A stretch of DNA of 9,493 nt from Gammaproteobacteria bacterium (GTDB lineage Bacteria; Pseudomonadota; Gammaproteobacteria; DSM-16500). Position numbers and translations under genes: made by a program. Shown one piece after another: positions 1-7,064 of the stretch; the first letter of the stretch is position 1; each line of letters begins with the position of its first letter. The notes under the pieces are model-generated. The model did no database searches and was not told the DNA's origin. It saw nothing but the letters and a program-made list of their open reading frames with translations. The stretch is from positions 1-9,493 of the forward strand of contig VFKI01000118.1 in assembly GCA_009885665.1 (NCBI GenBank), written 5' to 3'.

Positions 1-2
1 GC

Positions 3-40
3 TTATGGCATAGACAAAATAAAAGCAGCCCATGCCATAA
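3..40. repeat. 9-bp perfect inverted repeat with 20-nt spacer
   Basis: TTATGGCAT (3-11) is the exact reverse complement of ATGCCATAA (32-40), with an A-rich 20-nt spacer. There is no T-run after either arm, so it does not look like a classical terminator. It could be the edge of a feature lying mostly outside the window, or chance. No gene is visible in 1-159. Confidence 0.35.
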
Positions 41-45
41 CACAA

Positions 46-107
46 TCCCCTCCCGGCGCTACGCGCCACCCCCCCCGCTAGCGCAAAGCGCGCGCTCCGG
101 GGAGGGA
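46..107. repeat. GC-rich compound hairpin with C8 tract
   Basis: This block is far more GC-rich than the surrounding DNA. Outer arms 46-56 and 97-107 are complementary at about 9 of 11 positions. Inside lie a perfect small hairpin GGCGC-TAC-GCGCC (55-67), a run of eight C (69-76), the palindrome CGCTAGCG (76-83) and GCGC-AAA-GCGC (81-91). It is followed by the G-rich stretch AGGGGTGGGGTG (about 117-128). It has no coding potential and resembles the dispersed intergenic GC-rich palindromes of many genomes. Whether it recurs elsewhere in this genome cannot be seen from a single copy. Confidence 0.5.
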
Positions 108-159
108 GACATTAGCAGGGGTGGGGTGATCTGTTACTAACCGCGCTCCACTAATACCA

Positions 160-301
160 CCGGCATTCTGCATCGAAGTATTTTTTGTATAAATCGAGGC
201 AAAAATGCGTTTTAAAGCGCAGTTTACACGTAAGTAAATGAGCATTTAAAACACATTTTTAACGAAGCGTTATCGAAAAAGACAAAGGTGCGGAATGTCG
301 G
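160..301. repeat. Dispersed hairpin repeat, MITE-like, copy 1
   Basis: Positions 235-283 match the reverse complement of 9445-9493 at 46 of 49 positions, so this sequence is repeated in inverted orientation at the right edge. Within this copy, 201-216 and 245-260 form an imperfect palindrome (15 of 16 complementary) with a 28-nt loop. The ends look like terminal inverted repeats: CCGGCATTCTGCA (160-172) against TGCGGAATGTCGG (289-301), 11 of 13 complementary. A CCA triplet lies just outside each end (157-159 and 302-304), which could be a target duplication but is too short to trust. No transposase is encoded. It overlaps the 3' end of the exporter gene and provides its last nine codons and stop. 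The T-rich arm beyond that stop could also work as a weak terminator for the exporter. The outer boundaries are inferred. Confidence 0.7.
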
Positions 302-923
302 CCAGTATGACACCCAACACAATCAAAAAACCGCCTAATAATTTTGCAATGTATTTTTCAGCACGCGCTAACATCCGCGTTACCGCAGGTAGCGATAAAA
401 ATAGGACTAACGCACAAAACCAGCCGCCGGTAATGAGCGATACTTCCACGGCATATAATGCCAATACAAATGGCGGGGTATGCGCATGAACAATCACCGT
501 AAACAAAGATAGCATAAACAACATCGCTTTTGGATTTAATAAATTACATAAAAAACCCTGCCGAAACGCTATCCACCGCGGTATATCTGTGCACACTTTA
601 ATGGGTAACGCCGCTTCATGCGATGCCTTTGGCAAAGAAGCCACAGGTGAACGTAACGTCATCACGCCTAAATAAACAAGATACATTGCACCAATATATT
701 TAATTAAGCTAAATAACCATAACGAATGCTTGATCACAACAGCCAAACCGAGTACACAATAGGTCACATGCACTAGAATCGCAATTCCGACACCCATCGC
801 TGTCAATAGACCGGCGCGACGTGAATACAATAAAGTATTTTTTGTGACGATGGCAAAATCCAAGCCAGGCAACATAGCGCATAGTAACACCAACATACCC
901 AGGCTAATAAACTGCGTTGACAT
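270..923 (-). CDS. LysE/RhtB-family amino-acid exporter
   Basis: This 217-residue hydrophobic protein belongs to the LysE/RhtB family of inner-membrane exporters for amino acids and related metabolites; the substrate cannot be told from sequence. The N-terminal family signature is clear: PGLDFAIVTKNTLLYSRRAG at about 19-38 (most relatives have PGPDF, here P is replaced by L), then a conserved second and third membrane segment (about 40-62 and 66-89), a hydrophilic loop (about 91-118), NLLNPKAMLFMLSLF (about 128-142), and further membrane segments at about 150-180 and 192-208. The ATG at 923 is preceded by GAGAG five bases upstream, a fair ribosome-binding site. A 30-bp repeat shared with the mreB upstream region ends 6 bp before the ATG. 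The last nine residues (DIPHLCLFR) and the stop codon are encoded by a dispersed repeat, so the natural C-terminus was probably replaced. It follows the orphan antitoxin at 102 bp and may have its own promoter. Confidence 0.87.
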   Translation of the reverse strand: MSTQFISLGMLVLLCAMLPGLDFAIVTKNTLLYSRRAGLLTAMGVGIAILVHVTYCVLGLAVVIKHSLWLFSLIKYIGAMYLVYLGVMTLRSPVASLPKASHEAALPIKVCTDIPRWIAFRQGFLCNLLNPKAMLFMLSLFTVIVHAHTPPFVLALYAVEVSLITGGWFCALVLFLSLPAVTRMLARAEKYIAKLLGGFLIVLGVILADIPHLCLFR

Positions 924-929
924 ATAGTC

Positions 930-959
930 TCTCAGATAAATAAATTGGAATAGCTCACA
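930..959 (-). repeat. 30-bp repeat upstream of exporter gene, copy 1
   Basis: These 30 bases are identical to 8193-8222 and in the same orientation. Read on the minus strand the unit begins TGTGAGCTATTCC and ends TTATCTGAGA. Beyond the perfect block both copies continue, after two mismatches, with CTATA. Here the unit's terminal GAGA forms part of the exporter's ribosome-binding site. Because both copies lie directly in front of a gene on the same strand, a role in transcription or translation initiation is plausible, but a small mobile repeat that landed in two intergenic gaps is equally possible. Confidence 0.8.
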
Positions 960-1002
960 TTCAATTTGTAACTGTTTCTAACTGTTCAGGTGCGCTTTGT
1001 AT

Positions 1003-1029
1003 TCACTTTATAGTAGACGATAGCCTCAT
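1003..1029 (-). pseudogene. Vestigial start of a PIN-family (VapC-like) toxin
   Basis: The antitoxin's stop overlaps an ATG as ATGA (1026-1029), the usual antitoxin/toxin coupling. From that ATG the reading frame is MRLSSTIK and then a stop. VapC-type partners of this antitoxin subfamily commonly begin MRLLLDTH, so the first three codons fit and the rest does not. Only 102 bp separate the antitoxin from the exporter, far too little for a toxin of roughly 125-130 residues. I read this as the start point of a deleted toxin gene. The match is only three residues plus the overlap geometry, so it is suggestive and not proven. Confidence 0.4.
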
Positions 1030-1271
1030 ACACCTTCCCCAAAAAGCGCATTGATCTCACTTGCTCCCATTTGATCAAAATCATCCGGTACCTTGATCTG
1101 CCCGGCCATAAATCCCAGTCTAGATGCCGGCCTATTTTCGGAATAATCTAGCGCCACAACCTTCACTAACGGCTTACCCGCTTTGGCAATGATAAATGAC
1201 TCGCCTCTCACGGCAGCCTCTATCAAGCCGGATAAGTGCGTTTTTGCTTCATGAATATTCACCGTACGCAT
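1026..1271 (-). CDS. Orphan Phd/YefM-family (VapB-type) antitoxin
   Basis: This 81-residue protein has the Phd/YefM fold signature at its N-terminus: MRTVNIHEAKTHLSGLIE (1-18), followed by GESFIIAKAGKPLVKVVALD (23-42), the DNA-binding dimer part. The C-terminal part LGFMAGQIKVPDDFD (52-66) and the ending EINALFGEG are typical of the group that partners PIN-domain ribonuclease toxins. Antitoxins of this kind neutralise the toxin by wrapping it with the C-terminal segment, and they repress their own promoter. The ATG at 1271 has a good ribosome-binding site (AAGGTG, about 5 bases upstream). A perfect palindrome and a promoter-like pair lie just upstream. No full toxin gene follows: only a short vestige overlaps its stop codon. 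It may survive as a stand-alone regulator or as protection against related toxins, which is inference. Confidence 0.85.
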   Translation of the reverse strand: MRTVNIHEAKTHLSGLIEAAVRGESFIIAKAGKPLVKVVALDYSENRPASRLGFMAGQIKVPDDFDQMGASEINALFGEGV

Positions 1272-1295
1272 GGTTCACCTTCAAGATACATATGA

Positions 1296-1314
1296 CTAAA
1301 CTCAGTTAGTTTAG
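1296..1314. promoter_or_regulatory. Palindromic candidate operator of the antitoxin gene
   Basis: CTAAACT (1296-1302) and AGTTTAG (1308-1314) are a perfect 7-bp inverted repeat with a 5-bp spacer, centred about 34 bp upstream of the antitoxin ATG. Phd/YefM antitoxins bind palindromes over their own promoters, and this one overlaps the best -10 candidate. It could also be a remnant of a yhdP 3' structure, but there is no T-run to make it a terminator. Confidence 0.5.
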
Positions 1315-1335
1315 CTTGAAAATTTAACTTTGCAA
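1308..1335 (-). promoter_or_regulatory. Candidate sigma-70 promoter for the antitoxin gene
   Basis: On the minus strand TTGCAA (1330-1335, -35, 4 of 6) is followed after 16 bp by TAAACT (1308-1313, -10, 4 of 6). The -10 lies inside one arm of the palindrome, the layout expected for autorepression. The match is moderate and the 70-bp gap could hold other pairs. Confidence 0.35.
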
Positions 1336-1341
1336 CTCTGC

Positions 1342-4284
1342 TCATCCAGATCCGCCTACTTTGCGCCACTGTGGATTATCCCAACCGCCCGTAATAGCAT
1401 AATGATACGTCGTCATTTTTGAAACCGCTGGATTCACCATCTTACCCACCATCCAAGTCGCGACACCGATCAATGGATTGCTTAACGCTAATGCCGCCAC
1501 CACCGGCAAACTAGAGGTGACATGCGGCGTGACATCCATACGCAAATCATAATCATGCGCCGCTAAACCAAAACGGCCATAAATATTGATATGCGCGACT
1601 TCACTGCCCAGATGCGCATCCTGCGTAAACGCGCTGCCATTTTGTAAGGTAAAATTCCCTTTCAGCGAATCAAAACTATACCCCTTGGCAAACACATCAC
1701 TAAAATCCAACGATAATCGCCGCGGAATACTTTGCAAACTGAGAATATTGAGCATACGTCCCCAACCCACTTTTGCGCTGGTTTCTTTATCCAAATGTAA
1801 CACTTGCCCCTTACCCAAGACTAAGTTTGCCGTGCCTGACACTGTTTTGAGATTGACCGCCCATGGTGCACCCGCCCAAGCGAATTGAAATTGCAGCGTG
1901 CCATTGCTTAAGGTGTAATTCACCGGCGCATCCCCCCACGCCGCCAATACGCTATCCACATGCTGCGTCTGTACTTTTCCTTGTATATGCGTACCATTTT
2001 CCAGCCAAGTACCCCTCGCATCGATTTGATAAAACGTCGAACGCGCCGTTAATTGCGTAATGGTCATGCCGCGATTTGTCGGCAATAATTCAAACGTCAC
2101 GCGCCCTAATGGCGTACTGCCATACATCATATCCTGGCAACTAAAGTGCACTGCGGGCAATGCCGTTGGTTTAACCACACTATTCACCGTGCCCGCCAGC
2201 GTATTAGGTTGTAAATGCAAATATTGAAAAACGGCTTGTACCGCCTGCTGATGCGCCGCTGTCGGCCACATGACTTGACCACGCGCCATCGCATTATTGA
2301 CCCCAAACGTCATACCCGTTGCCGCATCGGTCATCCTCACCTGAAAATTATTGTAATTTAAAAGCATTTGCGTATTCGCTGCCAATGGCGCATTCAACGT
2401 CAAACTAAATTTTGCCGGAATATTGGCTGCCTTAGCAAACTGCCCCGGCAAGTTAATCTTCACGCCCCGCAAATCAGAAGACACCACGGCTTGTTGAATA
2501 AACCCTTGCGTCGGCAAATCAACGGCAACCGTATAATGCGTCGTACCCGATAACACTTTTTGTTGCGGCCATCGCAACCAGCGTGCCACATCGATGACAT
2601 TGACATTGCCTTGCATTTGCACGGTATGTTGATTAATCGGCAAACTCAGCGTCACCGGTTGCGAAAAAGCTTGCCCCGTCAACGCCAATGTCGTCAAGCC
2701 TTGTTGCGTAAAATCAGCACTGCCCTGCAATTGATCAACTTTTAAATGCGCATCAGACACATCCAACTTAGCTTGCGCAGTCGTCATATGACCTTGTACC
2801 GTCGTTTTTGCTGGCGTCGATAAAGGTAATTGCAAATTCAACGATAATTGCATCGCGCCACTCGGACGCAACAACGTAAAATAACGCGCCAATTTAGGTT
2901 TTAACGGTGTTTGCATCACAAACGGTAAAAGATGATTCAAATCAGTCGCAACTTTGCCAGTCACATTCAATTCATTATCGTGCGCCGACAAAGAAGGAAT
3001 ACGGGCATGCGCCTCAATAAACGACACGCCACTGATTTCACCCGCCGTGGCATCCGCCTGCATCGTATCGCCATCGAACGTTACACTGCCATTAATATGT
3101 TGGATTTCTGGCCAATCAGCATCCATATATAATTCTGCGTCATGCACTTCACCGGTTATGCTGAATTTCCCAGGCGCTTTATCAAATGGGAAATTTGCCA
3201 AGCGTCCTTGCAATATTGCATGACCATGATCCGCGTAGCCGCTTTTAAAAGCAGCTTGCAGCCATTTTACCAATTTAGGATGAAATATTTTTAAAGGCAA
3301 ATAACGCTGCACATGTTCCGCATGCAATAAATTAAAATCTGCTGATAAATCAATATAAGGGGATAAGGTTTGCTTTAAGGGTAACGGCAAGCTCGGCGGT
3401 AAAATAAGTTTGGCATTCACGACAGCATGCGTATCTTCATTTTCGACGACAAACGCTGTCGTCACCAGCTGCCAACTGCCATCGGCTAATTGTTCAAATT
3501 GAATATCGCCATTTAATGCACTTGCCTGCAAGGGTTGGCTAAAAACCTTTGGGAAATCCAATGAAATATGCTGCGCGCGCAACTGCACATTACCGATCGC
3601 CCCCTGCCAATGCGCCACAAAATTAATTTGCGCCGCCTGCCCAGTTAACATACTCGCGCTACCCGTCAAGACGTGGCGTTCGCCCGAATTGTTAAGTTGT
3701 AGTTGATCCAAAATGAGGTCGCGCTTTTCACCATCGGCCTGCACAATCGTGATATAAATATTCACTAACCGCAATTTAGGTTGCGCAAATAGCCAATGAA
3801 AAATAGCTGCGAGTTGCAGCGTATGACCCGTTAAGTTATCTTTTACCGCAGGCAACGCTAAATCCATCACTTTTATAGCGGCGACATTCGCATTCAACGG
3901 TTCATGTACCGTCAGCGAAACATTCGCCACTTCAATCGCATCGAGTTGTAAGCGATGATGCATTAGACTGGGCAACCAAGCGGCACGCAAGCGTAATACG
4001 GGCAACAAAAAAACCGTTTCATCTGTCGTCGGATCCGTGATGCGCACATCATCCAATTCCAACATGGGCAACAAAGCATGCCAATGCACACTGATTTGAC
4101 CTATCCTAACGGGTCGCGTCAGCAGTTGACTGGCAAGGCGTTCAAAGTCAGCACGGTGGCTATTTAATACGGGGGTCAAAAAACTCGCAAAGCTAACCAG
4201 CAAGGCACCCAAGATAATGCCCGTTGCCAGCATATAAAGCATGAACTTAAAGACTTTGCCGAATAACTTAAAGAGGAAGGACAT
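1342..4284 (-). CDS. yhdP: YhdP, AsmA-like envelope phospholipid-transport protein
   Basis: YhdP is an inner-membrane-anchored AsmA-like protein that, in E. coli, acts with TamB and YdbH in moving phospholipids to the outer membrane. From the start chosen here the protein is 980 residues. It has one N-terminal membrane segment (about residues 12-34, after a basic FKLFGKVFK stretch) and then a long periplasmic part rich in alternating beta-strand patterns. The C-terminal region with a hydrophobic stretch (SNPLIGVATWMVGKMVNP) and ending ITGGWDNPQW is characteristic of the family. E. coli YhdP is about 1266 residues, so this version is roughly 280 shorter. Two adjacent ATGs (4287 and 4284) follow GGGAG (4292-4296); the second has the better spacing of 7 nt. 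An upstream ATG at 4311 is in frame but has no ribosome-binding site. The gene overlaps the 3' end of rng by 17 bp, so coupling is likely. Confidence 0.88.
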   Translation of the reverse strand: MSFLFKLFGKVFKFMLYMLATGIILGALLVSFASFLTPVLNSHRADFERLASQLLTRPVRIGQISVHWHALLPMLELDDVRITDPTTDETVFLLPVLRLRAAWLPSLMHHRLQLDAIEVANVSLTVHEPLNANVAAIKVMDLALPAVKDNLTGHTLQLAAIFHWLFAQPKLRLVNIYITIVQADGEKRDLILDQLQLNNSGERHVLTGSASMLTGQAAQINFVAHWQGAIGNVQLRAQHISLDFPKVFSQPLQASALNGDIQFEQLADGSWQLVTTAFVVENEDTHAVVNAKLILPPSLPLPLKQTLSPYIDLSADFNLLHAEHVQRYLPLKIFHPKLVKWLQAAFKSGYADHGHAILQGRLANFPFDKAPGKFSITGEVHDAELYMDADWPEIQHINGSVTFDGDTMQADATAGEISGVSFIEAHARIPSLSAHDNELNVTGKVATDLNHLLPFVMQTPLKPKLARYFTLLRPSGAMQLSLNLQLPLSTPAKTTVQGHMTTAQAKLDVSDAHLKVDQLQGSADFTQQGLTTLALTGQAFSQPVTLSLPINQHTVQMQGNVNVIDVARWLRWPQQKVLSGTTHYTVAVDLPTQGFIQQAVVSSDLRGVKINLPGQFAKAANIPAKFSLTLNAPLAANTQMLLNYNNFQVRMTDAATGMTFGVNNAMARGQVMWPTAAHQQAVQAVFQYLHLQPNTLAGTVNSVVKPTALPAVHFSCQDMMYGSTPLGRVTFELLPTNRGMTITQLTARSTFYQIDARGTWLENGTHIQGKVQTQHVDSVLAAWGDAPVNYTLSNGTLQFQFAWAGAPWAVNLKTVSGTANLVLGKGQVLHLDKETSAKVGWGRMLNILSLQSIPRRLSLDFSDVFAKGYSFDSLKGNFTLQNGSAFTQDAHLGSEVAHINIYGRFGLAAHDYDLRMDVTPHVTSSLPVVAALALSNPLIGVATWMVGKMVNPAVSKMTTYHYAITGGWDNPQWRKVGGSG

Positions 4285-5677
4285 CATATTTCTCCCGCGC
4301 ATAGCGCGCATCTGCCTGCCATTTTACGGGTTTTTGTAATTGTTCGCTCAGCTTTCCAGCTAAATCTGCTTCATATTGATCGAGAAACGCCGCCACTTCT
4401 GGCGCCACACACAAACGCAATCCTTGCCACGCTAAACTTGCCGCAGCGCGCTGCACAGCACGGATGGCTTCATACGCAACCGTCGGAATTGATTTAATCA
4501 CCCCACGTCGCTCACACGTCGGACACGTTTCGCATAATACATTTTGCAAACTTTCACGCGTGCGTTTACGCGTCATTTGCACTAAGCCCAAACGCGTCAA
4601 TTCACTGATTTCCGTATACGCACTGTCTTCACGCAATGCCGCATGCAATGCGTGTAACACCGTATCGCGCGTCGTCGCATCTTGCATATCAATAAAATCA
4701 ATGACAATAATACCGCCTAAATTACGCAATTGTACTTCGCGCGCAATCACCGCAACTGCCGCCAAATTAGTCATTAATGCTTGATTTTGTTTAGGCACTC
4801 GCTTAGCCGGTGTCGCGCCTGTATTCACATCAATTGTCACCATCGCTTCAGTTTGATCAAAAACGACGTGCCCGCCGCCCGGCAAACACACACTACGCTG
4901 CAGCGCCGCCGTCCAAGCACTTTCTACATTATCTAAATCAAACAAAGGCAATTTGCCATCATAATAAATGATACGATCCACCAAAAAAGGCGCAACGCGC
5001 GCAGCATATTCACGCATTTGCTGATAGGTTTGCGCATGATCCACTTCAATATACGTCGTGGTATCCGCCGCCATATCACGCAAACAACGCAGCGCCAACG
5101 GTAATTCACTATACAATTGCGTGCCGACAGCGGCTGTCTGCGCCGCGGCAAACACTGTTTGCCATGTGTTTTCCAATTGTTTTTGTTCTGCTTGCAATAA
5201 TGCCGGCGTGGCATTCACCGCTGCAGTCCGTAAAATCATGCCATGCGGCGCTGATACGGTGAGCGAAGCCATAAGACGTTCACGTAGCGTCGCATCCCTT
5301 ATTTTTTGCGAACAACGCAACGCTGGCACATGCGGCGTCAAAATTAAATAACGGCCAATCAAATGATAAGCCATTGTCAGACGCATGCCTTTTTGTCCCA
5401 ACGATTCTTTACTCACTTGCACCAGAATTTCATCATGTACGCGCAAGGGCACACGTGCATCTTTTTGCGATAGAAATGCAAGACGACTACGGCCAATATC
5501 AATAAAAGCTGCATTTAAAGCAGGTAATAAACGACGCACACGGCCTTTGTAAATACCCTGAAGCGCTTGACGGTTGTGACGCTGGACATGCAATGCATGG
5601 ATTTTTTTATTTACAAAGAGCACTGCGCGCGTTTCATGCGCGGTCATGTTGACGCGAATCAAATCGACCGTCGTCAT
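4268..5677 (-). CDS. rng: Ribonuclease G (RNase E/G family endoribonuclease)
   Basis: RNase G is a cytoplasmic endoribonuclease that matures the 5' end of 16S rRNA and trims some mRNAs. This 469-residue protein has the short architecture of RNase G (about 489 in E. coli) without the long RNase E C-terminal scaffold. An S1-type RNA-binding region spans about 38-125 (GIYKGRVRRLLPALNAAFID at 41-60, with the usual insertion carrying KESLGQKGMRLT). The catalytic core has TIDVNTG (281-287, Asp283) and VIDFIDM (325-331, Asp327), matching the two metal-binding aspartates Asp303 and Asp346 of E. coli RNase E. The zinc-link cysteines CPTC are at 385-388. The start at 5677 overlaps the mreD stop as ATGA and fits the family opening (IRVNMTAHETR), despite no clear ribosome-binding site. 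In E. coli a maf gene sits before rng; here rng follows mreD directly. Confidence 0.95.
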   Translation of the reverse strand: MTTVDLIRVNMTAHETRAVLFVNKKIHALHVQRHNRQALQGIYKGRVRRLLPALNAAFIDIGRSRLAFLSQKDARVPLRVHDEILVQVSKESLGQKGMRLTMAYHLIGRYLILTPHVPALRCSQKIRDATLRERLMASLTVSAPHGMILRTAAVNATPALLQAEQKQLENTWQTVFAAAQTAAVGTQLYSELPLALRCLRDMAADTTTYIEVDHAQTYQQMREYAARVAPFLVDRIIYYDGKLPLFDLDNVESAWTAALQRSVCLPGGGHVVFDQTEAMVTIDVNTGATPAKRVPKQNQALMTNLAAVAVIAREVQLRNLGGIIVIDFIDMQDATTRDTVLHALHAALREDSAYTEISELTRLGLVQMTRKRTRESLQNVLCETCPTCERRGVIKSIPTVAYEAIRAVQRAAASLAWQGLRLCVAPEVAAFLDQYEADLAGKLSEQLQKPVKWQADARYAREKYDVLPL

Positions 5678-6180
5678 GAACGTGAACCCGTCCAGCGATA
5701 CTGACAGTCACGTAAAATAAAATAAATCCATGGCCAAAATAACATGCTAGTCAATGGCACCAACCAAAAACGCCAATTAACCAACGGGCCTGCAATAAAT
5801 CCTTGCACACAAAATAAAATGAGTTGATAAATGAAAACACAGCCAACCAACAAAATCCCTTGCGATAACCATGTGGATAAACGTAAGCTATTTTGTAACT
5901 TAATGGCGACAAATACAGCAAGCGTCAGCGCCAGCGCATGTTCACCCAGCAAAGTGCCATTCAAAACATCCAGACAAATGCCCAAAAACCATGCACTGCC
6001 CATCCCTACCATGCCTTGCGAGGAAAACGTCCAATAAAGCAACACCATCAACAACCATGCAGGTCTCAGCCAAATCGCCCATTCAGGTAAGGGCAATAAT
6101 GTCAAAATAACGGCTAACACAAGACTGATGATGATTAATCCAATGCTGCCAGTCGGTTCAGTACGCTGCAGATACATCAT
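5674..6180 (-). CDS. mreD: Rod shape-determining protein MreD
   Basis: MreD is the multispanning membrane partner of MreC in the elongation complex that directs lateral wall synthesis. This 168-residue protein (162 in E. coli) is almost entirely hydrophobic with about five to six membrane segments. Visible family features are RPAWLLMVLLYW (about 39-50), GICLDVLNGTLLGEHAL (about 67-83) and a short basic C-terminal end. The first ATG at 6180 overlaps the mreC stop as ATGA; a second ATG follows immediately at 6177 and cannot be excluded. Its own stop overlaps the rng start in the same ATGA manner, so mreC, mreD and rng are probably translated in a coupled way from one message. Confidence 0.94.
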   Translation of the reverse strand: MMYLQRTEPTGSIGLIIISLVLAVILTLLPLPEWAIWLRPAWLLMVLLYWTFSSQGMVGMGSAWFLGICLDVLNGTLLGEHALALTLAVFVAIKLQNSLRLSTWLSQGILLVGCVFIYQLILFCVQGFIAGPLVNWRFWLVPLTSMLFWPWIYFILRDCQYRWTGSRS

Positions 6181-7064
6181 GATTTATGTCGTCCCGTTGC
6201 CGGCCATAACAACAATACTTGGCGACTACGCTCAAGATGTGCCATCGGTTGTAAGGCAATGATTGCGAAGGGTTCGCCCGGCTTAACATGAACCGATTCA
6301 ACTTGACCCACCGGATAACCATGCGGATAATGATTGCCTAACCCCGATGTAATCAATAAATCGCCTGCACGAATATCCGCTGTTTGTGTCACATTAACAA
6401 GGCGCAACTTGCCGGTATATTGATCGCCCACGGCAATGGCACGCAAACCACTGCGGACATCTTCTACCGGGATACCACTGTGCGCATCGTTGATCAATAA
6501 GACTTGGCTAACCGTCGGATTCACCATCACGACTTGCCCCATGACACCATAAGCATCGAGCACAGGCTGACCCACAAACAAACCATCGCGCCGCCCGCGA
6601 TCGAGCGTGACACGATGCACAAAGGGATCGGTATCCACTGCCAATAAACCCGCCGCTAACACCCTACCCTGCGCTTCTTTCGCTGCGTGTAATAAAGCTT
6701 TTAACTGGCGATTTTCTGATTCAAGCGCAACCAATTGCTGCACACGCGCACGGAGTAATAATTGTTCTGCACGTAATGATTGACGTTCTTCAATCAATTG
6801 CTCGCGACTACCCACCGCTGCGCCCCATTCATTAACAAGACGTATCGGTGTACTCACAATATACTGAATCGAAGACAACGGCACGGATAATACGGCGCGC
6901 GTGCGCATCAGCCCTTGGGTAAAATGGTCGGCGACCATGAGCGCAATCGCCATACTCGCCAATACCAGCATGCGAACTACAGGATAGGATTCTCGTTCGA
7001 AGAGGCGTCGGATGGTAAGTCCCTCATTTAAAAACGTACACACAATAATTTTGACATCTTGCAC
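6177..7064 (-). CDS. mreC: Cell shape-determining protein MreC
   Basis: MreC is a bitopic inner-membrane protein whose periplasmic domain links MreB/MreD to the wall synthases PBP2 and RodA. In the 295-residue form given here there is one membrane segment (about 29-47), a coiled coil (about 84-128, rich in E, Q, R and L heptads), and the periplasmic beta-barrel domain (about 135-288) with VTLDRGRRDGLFVGQPVLD, LLINDAHSGIPV, RAGDLLITSGLG and the end QVLLLWPA, all as in relatives. The start is uncertain. The first usable in-frame codon is GTG at 7064, which has no ribosome-binding site and adds 17 residues unlike the family. Relatives begin at the residue matching Ile18 (RRLFERESYP follows it). 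That codon is ATC (7011-7013), preceded at 6 nt by a good GAGGGA (7020-7025). A perfect 14-bp inverted repeat surrounds the GTG. The gene ends overlapping mreD. Confidence 0.93.
   Translation of the reverse strand: MQDVKIIVCTFLNEGLTIRRLFERESYPVVRMLVLASMAIALMVADHFTQGLMRTRAVLSVPLSSIQYIVSTPIRLVNEWGAAVGSREQLIEERQSLRAEQLLLRARVQQLVALESENRQLKALLHAAKEAQGRVLAAGLLAVDTDPFVHRVTLDRGRRDGLFVGQPVLDAYGVMGQVVMVNPTVSQVLLINDAHSGIPVEDVRSGLRAIAVGDQYTGKLRLVNVTQTADIRAGDLLITSGLGNHYPHGYPVGQVESVHVKPGEPFAIIALQPMAHLERSRQVLLLWPATGRHKS
7011..7025 (-). promoter_or_regulatory. Ribosome-binding site facing an ATC codon, likely mreC start
   Basis: GAGGGA (7020-7025 on the minus strand), a 6-nt spacer, then ATC (7013-7011) in the mreC frame. 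This is the only strong ribosome-binding site near the mreC 5' end, and its spacing points at the codon where MreC relatives begin. ATC is a very rare start; E. coli infC and pcnB use ATT. Alternatively the ATC is a mutated or miscalled ATG, and the gene uses GTG at 7064. Confidence 0.5.

Noticed and set aside
160..301. CRISPR repeat or leader
   Set aside because: Only inverted, widely spaced copies exist, with no regular direct repeats or spacers and no cas genes.
1296..1314. Rho-independent terminator of yhdP
   Set aside because: The palindrome has only 7 AT-rich pairs and is not followed by a T-run; it fits an operator better.
2932..3223. Plus-strand open frames opposite yhdP
   Set aside because: Low-complexity shadow translations of the YhdP coding strand without recognisable domains.
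4285..4311. yhdP start at the ATG at 4311
   Set aside because: No ribosome-binding site precedes it and the overlap with rng would grow to 44 bp; GGGAG is placed for the ATGs at 4284/4287.
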